DNA of 21,394 bases, taken from CAYQSU01 sp964420325. Its GTDB lineage: Bacteria > Pseudomonadota > Alphaproteobacteria > Rhodospirillales > Defluviicoccaceae. Shown here piece after piece: positions 6,738 through 14,184 of the stretch; position 1 is the stretch's first letter; every line of letters starts with the position of its first letter. Location of the stretch: the NCBI GenBank assembly GCA_964420325.1, contig CAYQSU010000060.1, positions 1-21,394 on the forward strand, written 5' to 3'. The notes beneath the pieces were generated by a model. That model searched no databases and had not been told where the DNA came from. It worked only from the letters and a program-made list of their open reading frames with translations. The position numbers and the translations under genes are program-made.

Positions 6738-8369
6738 ATGCCCCTGATCGAGGTGCTGCTTCGTGCCCTCAAGGCCCACGGCGCGGGCGAGATCTTCGGC
6801 ATCCCCGGAGACTTCGCGCTGCCCCTGTTCAAGGGCATCGAGGACAGCGGCGTCCTGCCGCTCCATACGCTGAGCCACGAACCCGCGGTCGGCTTCGCCG
6901 CCGACGCCGCCGCCCGCTTCAACGGCCGCCTCGGCGTCGCCGTCGTCACCTACGGCGCGGGCGCGCTCAACATGGTCAACGCGGTGGCCGGCGCCTACGC
7001 CGAGCGCTCGCCCGTGGTGGTGGTCTCCGGCGCGCCGTCGATGGCCGAGCGGGCGAGCGGCCTGCTCCTCCACCACCAGGCGAAGACGGTGGAGACTCAG
7101 CTCCGGGTGTTCCGGGAGATCACCTGCGACCAGGCCGTGCTGGCGGACGCCCGGACGGCACCCGAGGCGATCGCCAGGGTGCTGCGGAGCGCCCAGGAGA
7201 ACGCCATGCCGGTCTACATCGAGATCCCCCGCGACATGGCGGCGGCCGCATGCGCCGAGGTCCGGCCGCTGCCGCCGGTCCCGCACGATGCCGACGCCGT
7301 CGCCGCCTGCGCCGACGAGATCATGGAGCGGATCGCCGCCGCCGCCTCGCCGGTGCTGATGGCCGGCGTCGAGATCCGCCGCTTCGGCATCGAGGACAAG
7401 GTCGCCGAGCTGGCGCGACGGCTCGGGCTGCCGGTGGTCACCTCGTTCATGGGCCGCGGCCTGCTGGCCGGAGCCGGCGCGCCGCTGGTCGGCACCTATC
7501 TCGGCCAGGCCGGCCGCCCGGAGGTCACCGAGCTGGTCGAGGGCTCCGATGGCCTCGTCCTCCTCGGGGTCATCCTCTCCGACACCAACTTCGGAATCTC
7601 GGCCCGCAGGATCGACCTGCGACGGACCATCCAGGCGCTGGAGCGCCAGGTGCGGCTCGGCCATCACGTCTATCCCGACATCCCGCTGGCCCGGCTCGTC
7701 GACGCGCTGCTCGCCCGGGCCCGCGACCTGTCCGGCGGGCGGGCGCTGCCTGCCGCGCCCGCCAACCCGTCGGGGCTTCAGGCGGACGCGGCGGCGATCC
7801 AGCCGGCCGACATCGTCCGCGCCCTCAACGACCTGATGGAAGAGCACGGGCCGATGCCGATCGCCTCCGACATGGGCGATTGCCTGTTCGTCGCGATGGA
7901 GGTCGTCTACACCCAGCTCGTCGCCCCCGGCTACTACGCGAGCATGGGCTTCGGCGTGCCGGCGGGGCTGGGCCTGCAGGCGACTTCCGGACGGCGGCCC
8001 TTGATCCTCGTCGGCGACGGAGCGTTCCAGATGACCGGCTGGGAGCTCGGCAACTGCCGCCGCTACGGCTGGGACCCCGTCGTCCTCGTCTTCAACAACG
8101 CGAGCTGGGAGATGCTGAGGGTGTTCCAGCCGGAGTCCCGCTTCAACGACCTCGACGACTGGCACTTCGCCGCCATCGCCGAGGCGCTCGGCGGCACCGG
8201 CGAGCGGGTGCGGACGCGCGCCGAGCTGAAGGCGGCGCTCGACCGCGCGCTGGCGGCGCGGGGGCGCTTCCGTCTCGTCGAGATCATGCTCGAACGGGGC
8301 CAGATCTCGGAGACCCTCGCCCGCTTCGTCGGCGGCGTCAGACGACTGGGCACGCCGGCGACGCGCTGA
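6738..8369 (+). CDS. ipdC: Indolepyruvate/phenylpyruvate decarboxylase (ThDP-dependent)
   Basis: 543 residues, the normal length for this family. The enzyme decarboxylates aromatic 2-oxo acids (phenylpyruvate, indole-3-pyruvate) to aldehydes; in Azospirillum this is the key step of indole-3-acetate synthesis. The sequence strongly resembles the Azospirillum enzyme from memory: FGIPGDFALP with Asp25, LHTLSHEPAVGFAADAAAR with the catalytic Glu48 that activates ThDP, LLLHHQ with His112-His113, and ILSDTNF. It also has the ThDP/Mg motif GDGAFQMTGWELGN...FNNASWEML (about residues 425-456). The C-terminus keeps the family pattern SETLARFV. ATG 6738 has only a weak GGACGG upstream, which suggests translation follows from the preceding hydrolase gene. 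A MIF-like tautomerase gene lies 0.5 kb downstream. Substrate preference among aromatic oxo acids cannot be settled by reading. Confidence 0.92.
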   Translation: MPLIEVLLRALKAHGAGEIFGIPGDFALPLFKGIEDSGVLPLHTLSHEPAVGFAADAAARFNGRLGVAVVTYGAGALNMVNAVAGAYAERSPVVVVSGAPSMAERASGLLLHHQAKTVETQLRVFREITCDQAVLADARTAPEAIARVLRSAQENAMPVYIEIPRDMAAAACAEVRPLPPVPHDADAVAACADEIMERIAAAASPVLMAGVEIRRFGIEDKVAELARRLGLPVVTSFMGRGLLAGAGAPLVGTYLGQAGRPEVTELVEGSDGLVLLGVILSDTNFGISARRIDLRRTIQALERQVRLGHHVYPDIPLARLVDALLARARDLSGGRALPAAPANPSGLQADAAAIQPADIVRALNDLMEEHGPMPIASDMGDCLFVAMEVVYTQLVAPGYYASMGFGVPAGLGLQATSGRRPLILVGDGAFQMTGWELGNCRRYGWDPVVLVFNNASWEMLRVFQPESRFNDLDDWHFAAIAEALGGTGERVRTRAELKAALDRALAARGRFRLVEIMLERGQISETLARFVGGVRRLGTPATR

Positions 8370-8412
8370 GCGCCCCGGACCCACTGCCGGCACGCCGGCC
8401 AGACGCTCGCGA

Positions 8413-8429
8413 TGATTGTATTTTAATCA
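8413..8429. promoter_or_regulatory. AT-rich inverted repeat TGATT-N7-AATCA
   Basis: Five-base arms in a markedly AT-rich island (8412-8451) between GC-rich genes, just upstream of the putative promoter of the small gene at 8500. It is a candidate regulator-binding site; no cognate regulator is evident. Confidence 0.3.
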
Positions 8430-8445
8430 AAGACACGTTTTAAAG

Positions 8446-8474
8446 TTGCAATAGCCAGCCTTGAGCGGCATAGT
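8446..8474 (+). promoter_or_regulatory. Possible sigma-70-type promoter for the small gene at 8500
   Basis: TTGCAA (8446-8451) and CATAGT (8469-8474), each four of six to consensus, are separated by 17 bases. The predicted start of transcription near 8481 would leave a leader of about 20 bases containing the GGAGG at 8490-8494. Confidence 0.4.
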
Positions 8475-8499
8475 TGCGGCGTGGCCAACGGAGGGTCCG

Positions 8500-8844
8500 A
8501 TGCTGTTGACGAAGACCGCCGCATTCCGTCCCGACACCGTCAGCCCCCATGACGCCGACGGACTCGCCATCCTCGAGGAGTACTGGGACATGGAGGTGCG
8601 CCTGCCCAACCTGATCCGCGGCGCCGCCCGCTCGCGACGGCTGGCCGATCAGCACAAGCACGTCGCCTGGCAGTCCATCCGCGCGGCCCATTCGGCGCGC
8701 ACGCTCGGCGACCGTCTCACCGCCCGCGACAGCCTGATCGAAGCCATCGAGGCGCGCCGCAAGGCCCGCGAATGCGACGCCTTCGCCCGCCGCTGCGAGC
8801 GCGAGGCCAATGCCATCGCGGTGGCCTCCGGCTTCCTGCCGTAG
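8500..8844 (+). CDS. Small hypothetical protein
   Basis: 114 residues from ATG 8500, with GGAGGG (8490-8495) upstream at correct spacing. A TTG at 8461 in the same frame would add 13 residues but lacks support. The protein is soluble, charged and helical in appearance: ILEEYWDMEVRLPNLIRGAARSRRLADQHKH, then an Arg/Ala-rich helix with two Cys (ECDAFARRCEREA). It has no signal peptide or membrane segment. I do not recognise the family. It has its own AT-rich upstream region, so it is probably transcribed separately from ipdC. Codon use resembles its neighbours. Confidence 0.65.
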   Translation: MLLTKTAAFRPDTVSPHDADGLAILEEYWDMEVRLPNLIRGAARSRRLADQHKHVAWQSIRAAHSARTLGDRLTARDSLIEAIEARRKARECDAFARRCEREANAIAVASGFLP

Positions 8845-8889
8845 CGCGGTCGCGAGGCCCGACCCGGGACGCCGGCGCCGCCGTGCGGC

Positions 8890-9234
8890 TCAGAAGGTCC
8901 CGGCGTTCCACCCCCACATCCGGCGCGGCACGTCGGCGAAGTTGACGTAGATTCGGCTGCGCGGGACGCCGAGGTGCTCCTCGAGGAGCTCCGCGAGAAC
9001 CCGCGACAGGCGCCCCGTCAGATCCTCGCCGAGACCGATGCCGCGCAGCTCGAGGAACGCGGCCGGCGCATCGTCGCCGGCGAACAGGATCACCGCGGCC
9101 GGGTCCATGACCACCATGACGTACTCCTCGGACTTGCGCGTGGTCTCCGCCACGGCGCGGGACGCCGCGGCGAGGAGCACCCGCCGCCGATCGGCATCGG
9201 TTGCAAGATTGGTCTGGATTCTCAACAGGGGCAT
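8890..9234 (-). CDS. MIF-family tautomerase (phenylpyruvate tautomerase-like)
   Basis: 114 residues, the normal length for macrophage migration inhibitory factor (MIF) homologues. Start ATG 9234 is chosen because it places Pro directly after Met (MPLLRIQTN), the family's catalytic base, and because GAGGAGG lies five bases upstream. An upstream ATG at 9294 would bury that proline. Other family features are KSEEYVMVVM (active-site Lys region), FAGDDAPAAFLELRGIG, the trimer-core strand SRIYVNFAD with the Asn used in substrate binding, and the terminal WGWNAGTF. Known members interconvert keto and enol forms of phenylpyruvate and hydroxyphenylpyruvate. The gene converges with the small gene at 8500 and diverges from cimA. 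A link with the nearby phenylpyruvate decarboxylase is attractive but is inference. Confidence 0.88.
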   Translation of the reverse strand: MPLLRIQTNLATDADRRRVLLAAASRAVAETTRKSEEYVMVVMDPAAVILFAGDDAPAAFLELRGIGLGEDLTGRLSRVLAELLEEHLGVPRSRIYVNFADVPRRMWGWNAGTF

Positions 9235-9317
9235 GTCGGCCTCCTCGCATCCCGCGCCCCGGAAGGGCTTGTGCAGCGGGGGCGGATTCGGCATCCTCCC
9301 GCACCCGCACGGACAAG

Positions 9318-10928
9318 ATGATGGCGATGAGCGAAAGACGCGTCTACCTCTACGATTGCACCCTCCGCGACGGCGCCCAGACCCAGGGCGTCGACTTCAG
9401 CCCCGCGGACAAGGTCGCCATCGCCCAGGCGCTGGATACGCTCGGCGTCGACTATGTCGAGGGCGGCTGGCCCGGCGCCAATCCGACCGACGACGCCTTC
9501 TTCGCCGACCCGCCGCGGCTGCAGCGCGCCCGCCTCTCGGCGTTCGGCATGACCCGGCGCCCCGGCCGCAGCGCCGACAACGACCCGGGGCTGGCAGCCG
9601 TGCTCGGCGCCGGCGCCGACGTCGCCTGCCTGGTCGGCAAGACCTGGGACTTCCAGGTCAGGGTCGCGCTCGGCATCGGCCTCGACGAGAACCTGGAGCT
9701 GATCGCCGACAGCCTGCGCCTGGCGGCGACGCGGTGCGGCGAGGCGATGTTCGATGCCGAGCACTTCTTCGACGGCTACAAGGCCAATCCGGACTATGCA
9801 CGGGACTGCGTGCGCCGCGCCTACGATGCCGGCGCCCGCTGGGTCGTGCTGTGCGACACCAACGGCGGCACGCTGCCCCACGAGGTCGAGGCCATCGTCC
9901 GCGACGTCGTCGGGCACATCCCCGGCGACCGTCTCGGCATCCACTGCCACAACGACACCGGCAACGCCGTCGCCAACAGCCTCGCCGCCGTGCTCGCCGG
10001 CGTGCGCCAGGTCCAGGGCACCCTCAACGGCCTCGGGGAACGCTGCGGCAACGCCAACCTGATCTCGCTGATCCCGTCCCTCGTCCTCAAGATGGGCTTC
10101 GAGACCGGCGTCTCGGCCGGCGACCTCACCCGTCTCACCCATGTTTCCCGGCTTCTCGACGAACGGCTGAACCGGGCGCCCGATCGCAGCGCGCCCTACG
10201 TCGGCGAATCCGCATTCGCCCACAAGGGCGGGCTGCACGTCTCGGCCGTCGAGCGCGATCCCCGCTGCTACGAGCACATCGTGCCGGAGCTCGTCGGCAA
10301 CCATCGGCACATCGTCGTCTCCGACCAGGCCGGACGATCGAACGTCATCGCCCGCTTCCGCGACATCGGTCTCGAGATCGATCCGAACGATGCGCGCGTC
10401 GCGGAGATCGTCAACACCGTGAAGTCGCGCGAGTACGACGGCTACGCCTACGACGGCGCCGAAGCGAGCTTCGAGCTGCTCGCCCGCGGTGCACTCGGCG
10501 AGCTCAAGGAGTACTTCCGCTGCACCGCCTTCCGCGTCATCGACGAGCGGCGCTGGAACGCCAAGGGCGAGCTGGTCACGCTGTCCGAGGCGACCGTCAA
10601 GCTCGAGGTCGGCGGCCGCCACTTCATGACCGTCGAGGAAGGCAACGGCCCGGTCAACGCCCTCGACGCCGCCATGCGCAAGGTCCTGATCCCCGTCTAT
10701 CCGCAGCTCGAGACGGTCCGTCTCGTCGACTACAAGGTGCGGATCCTCACCCCGGGCGACGGCACCCGCGCGGTGACGCGGGTGATGATCGAGTCCGCCA
10801 GCGACCATGGCGAGCACTGGAACACCGTCGGCGTGTCGACCAACATCATCGACGCGTCCTATCGGGCTCTCCACGACAGCATCGTCTACAAGCTGTTCCG
10901 GGACGGTGCCGCCGTGACCGCGGCCTAG
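9318..10928 (+). CDS. cimA: (R)-citramalate synthase
   Basis: About 536 residues. The enzyme condenses pyruvate with acetyl-CoA to citramalate, the first step of the threonine-independent route to isoleucine. The N-terminal DRE-TIM barrel begins VYLYDCTLRDGAQTQGVDFS, with the metal-binding Asp and catalytic Arg in LRDG. The His ligands are in GIHCHNDTGNAVANS (about residue 206), followed by GERCGNANL. The GGLHVSAVERDP segment and a C-terminal LeuA-type regulatory domain (about 400-530) complete the family layout. TQGVDFS and YVEGGWPGANP distinguish this type from 2-isopropylmalate synthase. In-frame ATGs lie at 9318, 9321 and 9327; the last gives the commonest family start (MSERRVYLYD), and GGA at 9311 suits 9321. 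The methyltransferase gene follows 17 bases downstream and is probably co-transcribed. Confidence 0.93.
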   Translation: MMAMSERRVYLYDCTLRDGAQTQGVDFSPADKVAIAQALDTLGVDYVEGGWPGANPTDDAFFADPPRLQRARLSAFGMTRRPGRSADNDPGLAAVLGAGADVACLVGKTWDFQVRVALGIGLDENLELIADSLRLAATRCGEAMFDAEHFFDGYKANPDYARDCVRRAYDAGARWVVLCDTNGGTLPHEVEAIVRDVVGHIPGDRLGIHCHNDTGNAVANSLAAVLAGVRQVQGTLNGLGERCGNANLISLIPSLVLKMGFETGVSAGDLTRLTHVSRLLDERLNRAPDRSAPYVGESAFAHKGGLHVSAVERDPRCYEHIVPELVGNHRHIVVSDQAGRSNVIARFRDIGLEIDPNDARVAEIVNTVKSREYDGYAYDGAEASFELLARGALGELKEYFRCTAFRVIDERRWNAKGELVTLSEATVKLEVGGRHFMTVEEGNGPVNALDAAMRKVLIPVYPQLETVRLVDYKVRILTPGDGTRAVTRVMIESASDHGEHWNTVGVSTNIIDASYRALHDSIVYKLFRDGAAVTAA

Positions 10929-10945
10929 CGGCACCGGTACCGGCG

Positions 10946-11713
10946 GTGGCGGGGACCGACGCCGGGCGCACCGTCCCGCTCGCCGCCGGTCCCGCTATCG
11001 TTCTCGTCGAGCCGCAGCTCGGCGAGAACATCGGCATGGTGGCCCGGGCGATGCTCAACTGCGGCCTCGCGGACCTGCGGCTGGTGCGCCCCCGCGAGCC
11101 CTGGCCCAACCCGAAGGCGGCGGCGGCCGCCGCCGGCGCCGACCGCGTGCTCGAGGGCGCACGCCTGTTCGCCTCGACCGCCGAGGCGATCGGCGATCTC
11201 CACCGGGTCTATGCGACGACGGCACGGCCGCGCGACATGACCAAGCGGGTCACCACGCCCCGCGAGGCGGCCGCCGCCCTCCGCGCACTGTCCCTCGAAG
11301 GGGGCACCGGCGGCGTGCTGTTCGGCAAGGAGGCGAAAGGGCTCCGCAACGACGACGTGGCGGTGGCCGACGCCATCATCACGGTGCCGCTCAATCCCGG
11401 CTTCCGCTCGCTCAATCTGGCGATGGCGGTGCTGCTCGTCGGCTACGAATGGCACCTCGGCGGCGAGGCGCCGCCGCCGGCCCGGCTGACCCTGCCGAAG
11501 GCGACCCGGCCGGCGACCAAGGCGGAGCTGATCGGCCTGTTCGAGCACCTCGAGCGGGAGCTCGACGCCTCAGGCTTTCTCGACATCCCGGAGAAGCGGC
11601 CGATCATGGTGCGCAACCTCCGCAACATGCTGGGCCGTGCCGACCTGACCGAACAGGAGGTGCGGACCCTGCGCGGCGTCATCGCCTGCCTCGCCGGCGG
11701 CCGCAGACGCTAG
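10946..11713 (+). CDS. trmJ: SpoU-class RNA methyltransferase, TrmJ-type
   Basis: 255 residues from GTG 10946, the only plausible start before the conserved N-terminus (MAGTDAGRTVPLAAG then PAIVLVEPQLGENIG). SPOUT-fold motifs are visible in order: motif 1 around GENIGMVARAM, motif 2 LFGKEAKGLRNDD and motif 3 VPLNPGFRSLNLAMAV, which form the knotted AdoMet site. The C-terminal extension (PATKAELIGLFEHLERELDASGF...RNMLGRADLTEQEVRTLRG) is characteristic of TrmJ, which 2'-O-methylates position 32 of the tRNA anticodon loop. Motif 2 reads GKEAKGL where GPERTGL is more usual. It follows cimA after 17 bases with no clear ribosome binding site, so translational coupling is likely. Confidence 0.88.
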   Translation: MAGTDAGRTVPLAAGPAIVLVEPQLGENIGMVARAMLNCGLADLRLVRPREPWPNPKAAAAAAGADRVLEGARLFASTAEAIGDLHRVYATTARPRDMTKRVTTPREAAAALRALSLEGGTGGVLFGKEAKGLRNDDVAVADAIITVPLNPGFRSLNLAMAVLLVGYEWHLGGEAPPPARLTLPKATRPATKAELIGLFEHLERELDASGFLDIPEKRPIMVRNLRNMLGRADLTEQEVRTLRGVIACLAGGRRR

Positions 11714-11823
11714 GCGACGAGGCGGCCCGTTGCCGGGGCCAGTAGACGGCTCCGCATCCACCGTCCGAGTGCCGCCGGGGCTGACGAAGGGCGGCGATCA
11801 AGGAAATGTTCGCTTTACGTTCT

Positions 11824-11852
11824 TGACAAGGCCAGACTATAGTCATAGAACG
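11824..11852 (+). promoter_or_regulatory. Promoter and palindrome before the PadR gene
   Basis: A perfect TTGACA (11824-11829) is followed after 17 bases by TAGAAC (11847-11852, four of six). The spacer contains the perfect 10-base palindrome GACTATAGTC (11836-11845), well placed for an operator that would block RNA polymerase. PadR proteins often repress their own promoters; that this palindrome is the PadR site is inference. Confidence 0.5.
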
Positions 11853-11891
11853 TCGCTTAATAGGATACTAATCCGAAGCTGGCCTGCCCCG

Positions 11892-12218
11892 ATGCGCTTC
11901 GCCGCCGACCTCGTTCCTCTCGAGCACCTGATCCTCCTCGCCCTTGCGCGGCTCGGCGACGACGCCCACGGCATGCCGGTGCGACGCCTGGTCGCCGAGC
12001 GCGCACATCGCAACATCTCCATCGCGTCGGTGTATGCGGCGCTGGACGGACTGGAGCGCAAGGGCCTGATCTCGTCGTGGGCCGGGCCGCCGTCGGCGGC
12101 CCGAGGCAACAGGCCCAGGCGCTGCCTTCGGCTGGAGGCGCCGGGCCTTCGCGCGCTCGACGCACTGAGCGCGCCGGCCGCGCCGTACCGGGACGCTCTC
12201 GCCATGGCCGGAGCCTGA
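11892..12218 (+). CDS. PadR-family transcriptional regulator
   Basis: 108 residues from ATG 11892. A winged helix-turn-helix spans the protein: LVPLEHLILLALARLGDDAHGMPVRRLVAE, then the recognition segment NISIASVYAALDGLERKGLIS and a basic wing (GPPSAARGNRPRRCLRLEAPG). The order 'L-LLAL...AYG-like...S-ASVYAALDRLE-KGL-S' is the PadR signature. The protein is short and lacks a long C-terminal dimerisation helix beyond LRALDALSAP. The ribosome binding site is weak. Three bases separate its stop from the next gene, a permease-prefix-domain protein, which is the usual partner of this PadR subgroup. Regulation is probably by autorepression through the palindrome in its promoter. Confidence 0.85.
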   Translation: MRFAADLVPLEHLILLALARLGDDAHGMPVRRLVAERAHRNISIASVYAALDGLERKGLISSWAGPPSAARGNRPRRCLRLEAPGLRALDALSAPAAPYRDALAMAGA

Positions 12219-12221
12219 GCG

Positions 12222-12728
12222 ATGACCGATCGCGATGCCCGCGTCAACGCGCTGAAGAGCCGTCATGCGAAGGTGTTCGCAGGCCTGTCCCGCCCGGGGC
12301 GCGGCCGGCTCGAACGCATCCTCGAGGCGTTTCTCGAGGACGAGCGGGTCGGCCGCACCGAGGACGCGATCGAGGGGTTCCTGCACCTCGTGGGTGAGGG
12401 GATGGCGGCCGGGCTTCCGCTCGGACGCCTCTCCGGTCGCGGCCACGGCTGCGAGCGCGATGCTCCGAGGCCGTCTGGCCCCGGCGTCCCGAGAGAGGCC
12501 GAGATGCTGCTGCACCTGTTCCTGCCCAGGTCGATGCGCGAATACGCCATCGGCGACCTCGAGGAGGAGTTCCGCACCATCGTCCTGCCCAAATTCGGGC
12601 CGCGCTTCGCCCGGAGGTGGTACTGGCTTCAGGTCGCGCGGTCGGTCCTGCAGTCGCTCCGCCTCAGGCTGATCGGCCTCGGCGCCGTCATCGCCTTCGG
12701 CGCCATCATCGACCGCTTGGCCGGCTGA
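12222..12728 (+). CDS. Permease-prefix-domain protein paired with PadR
   Basis: 168 residues. The C-terminal part, MLLHLFLPRSMREYAIGDLEEEF followed by PRFARRWYWLQVARSVLQS and one hydrophobic helix (RLIGLGAVIAFGAII), matches the small prefix domain found at the N-terminus of PadR-linked ABC-type permeases. Here no permease body follows. The N-terminal 90 residues are a separate charged region (LSRPGRGRLERILEAFLEDERVGRTEDAIEGFL) joined by a Gly/Pro/Arg-rich linker. An alternative start at ATG 12504 would yield only the prefix domain (75 residues). Probably an inner-membrane protein with one helix. The last 100 bases overlap the 3' end of the convergent cytochrome b gene. Confidence 0.7.
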   Translation: MTDRDARVNALKSRHAKVFAGLSRPGRGRLERILEAFLEDERVGRTEDAIEGFLHLVGEGMAAGLPLGRLSGRGHGCERDAPRPSGPGVPREAEMLLHLFLPRSMREYAIGDLEEEFRTIVLPKFGPRFARRWYWLQVARSVLQSLRLRLIGLGAVIAFGAIIDRLAG

Positions 12729-13531
12729 CCGCCGGCCGCGGCGGGCAGCCGGTCGTCGGTCCGTTCCGGCGCCTCCGGCTCGGCATGGCGGCGCTCGCGG
12801 ACGGCGGCCTCGAAGTCGGTCGCCCGCACCAGAACGAGGCCGACGACCGCGATCATCGCGGCAACCGCTGCCGCCCGCCACGGTCCCGCGAGCCTCGGCT
12901 CGGCCGCGGCCGCGGCGGCATCGAGAGTCTTCCTGCCGTCGATCATGGCGCGCACGAGGTTCTCGCCGGTGACGAGCCAGTCGACGAGGACACCGACGAC
13001 ATGCAAGACCGCGAGCCAGATCACCATGTCGGCCATGATTTCGTGGATCTCGGCGAGCCCCTCGCTGCCCTGGGCCGCGACCAGCGAGAGCAGGATGCCG
13101 GCGCCGCCGTCGTCGCTCCCCGAGAACAGGCCGGTCGTGACGGTCAGCGCAAGCACTGCCAGCATCAGCACGACCATCCAGCCGCCGAGCGGATTGTGGC
13201 CGACGAACGTCGGCGGATCGAGCCGGACCAGCCGGCCAAGGTAGGCGAGCACGTCGCGCCGCCGCCGAACGAAGTCCGAGAACCGTGACCTCGGGCTGCC
13301 GACGAACCCCCAGATCAGGCGGAACACGAGCAGGAGCAGGACGAGGTAGCCCGAGAGGATGTGGACGGCGAAGAAGAGCCCCTGCCCCGCATCGCCGGTT
13401 ACGTAGCTGACGATGACAGCGACCACCAGCGCCCAGTGAAAGGCGCGGGTCGGAAGGTCCCAGACGGGCACCGACACGTCGTCCCGGACTCCCGCCCCGA
13501 GCGCATGGCGCGACCAGGCCATTCGCGTCAC
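12629..13531 (-). CDS. Cytochrome b561-type membrane haem protein
   Basis: About 300 residues. Begins VPVWDLPTRAFHWALVVAVIVSYVTG, the typical start of Ni/Fe-hydrogenase-type b subunits and related b561 proteins. Haem-ligand candidates are His32 (RAFHW), His57 (FFAVHILSGY), the His in LAEIHEIMADM and the His in WLAVLHVVGVLVDW. There are four core transmembrane helices, plus a fifth hydrophobic stretch (AAAVAAMIAVVGLVLV) and an Arg/Pro-rich tail. It would shuttle electrons between membrane quinol and a periplasmic or cytoplasmic partner. GTG 13531 overlaps the TGA of the upstream EF-hand gene (GTGA), implying coupling; ATG 13522 is the alternative start. The tail runs 100 bases into the opposing gene, so the true stop or tail length deserves caution. 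Confidence 0.85.
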   Translation of the reverse strand: MTRMAWSRHALGAGVRDDVSVPVWDLPTRAFHWALVVAVIVSYVTGDAGQGLFFAVHILSGYLVLLLLVFRLIWGFVGSPRSRFSDFVRRRRDVLAYLGRLVRLDPPTFVGHNPLGGWMVVLMLAVLALTVTTGLFSGSDDGGAGILLSLVAAQGSEGLAEIHEIMADMVIWLAVLHVVGVLVDWLVTGENLVRAMIDGRKTLDAAAAAAEPRLAGPWRAAAVAAMIAVVGLVLVRATDFEAAVRERRHAEPEAPERTDDRLPAAAGGQPAKRSMMAPKAMTAPRPISLRRSDCRTDRAT

Positions 13532-14013
13532 AAGCCGCGCCGATGGGCGCGGAACTCCTCAGGGCTGAGCGTGCCGTCGCCGCCGGTGTCGATGGCCTTG
13601 AACTCGCCCCGGACGCCGGTCATGAACTCGTCCCGGGTGAGCCTGGCGTCGCCGTCGACATCGAAGCGGCGGAACCGCTCCTCCTTGTGCGCCTGCATCA
13701 TCTGTTGCCGCTTGGGATCGAGACCGGCGCCCGGCCCCATGCGCACGGCCATGAACTCCTCCATCGAGAGGGCGCCGTCCTCGTCGGCATCCATGGTGGT
13801 GAACACGGAACCATGCCACCCCTCCCACTCGGCGAGCGAGATCGCGCCGTCACCGTCCTCATCGATGATCTGAAACTGCTCCATCATCATGCCGCCGCCC
13901 ATCATGCCACCGCGGCCGCCGCCGATGCCCTGCCCTTGCTGGGCAAGCGCCGGCGCGGCGGCGAGCAGAAGCGTCATGCCGGCGGCGATCGCGAACCGTC
14001 CATCCGTGGCCAT
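13528..14013 (-). CDS. Secreted EF-hand calcium-binding protein
   Basis: 161 residues from ATG 14013, with GGAGG seven bases upstream. A Sec signal peptide (AIAAGMTLLLAAAPALA, cleavage before QQ) exports it to the periplasm. A Gly/Met-rich stretch (GGGRGGMMGGGMMM) follows. Four EF-hand loops are visible: DEDGDGAISLAE, DADEDGALSMEE, DVDGDARLTRDE and DTGGDGTLSPEE. Most carry Asp or Asn at positions 1, 3 and 5 and Glu at 12; loop 3 has Ala at position 6 instead of Gly, and loop 4 has Gly at position 3. The Met-rich segment could bind soft metals such as copper, which is speculation. It is coupled by a GTGA overlap to the cytochrome b561 gene, so a joint role in the envelope is likely. Confidence 0.9.
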   Translation of the reverse strand: MATDGRFAIAAGMTLLLAAAPALAQQGQGIGGGRGGMMGGGMMMEQFQIIDEDGDGAISLAEWEGWHGSVFTTMDADEDGALSMEEFMAVRMGPGAGLDPKRQQMMQAHKEERFRRFDVDGDARLTRDEFMTGVRGEFKAIDTGGDGTLSPEEFRAHRRGL

Positions 14014-14184
14014 CTCTCAACCTCCGCGATCCGAGCGATACGCCTATCCATCGCGACTGTACGGTCGGACCGGGCGTCGCACATGCGGCAATACCGAAGG
14101 TCGCCCATTCGAGACGGGCATGCCCTCGATTCTTCGGTGGCGCCGTGCTTAACTGAGGCGGCGCAGCGACGGAGGAGTGGACAG

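Noticed and set aside
6663..8393. 576-codon minus-strand open frame opposite ipdC
   Set aside because: Shadow of a strongly conserved ThDP enzyme; no ribosome binding site or recognisable domain.
9235..9317. Riboswitch or leader attenuator before cimA
   Set aside because: Only about 80 bases separate it from the divergent gene, with no recognisable leader peptide, T-box or terminator/antiterminator pair.
9222..10934. 570-codon minus-strand open frame opposite cimA
   Set aside because: Antisense of the citramalate synthase; Val/Asp/Gly-rich without motifs.
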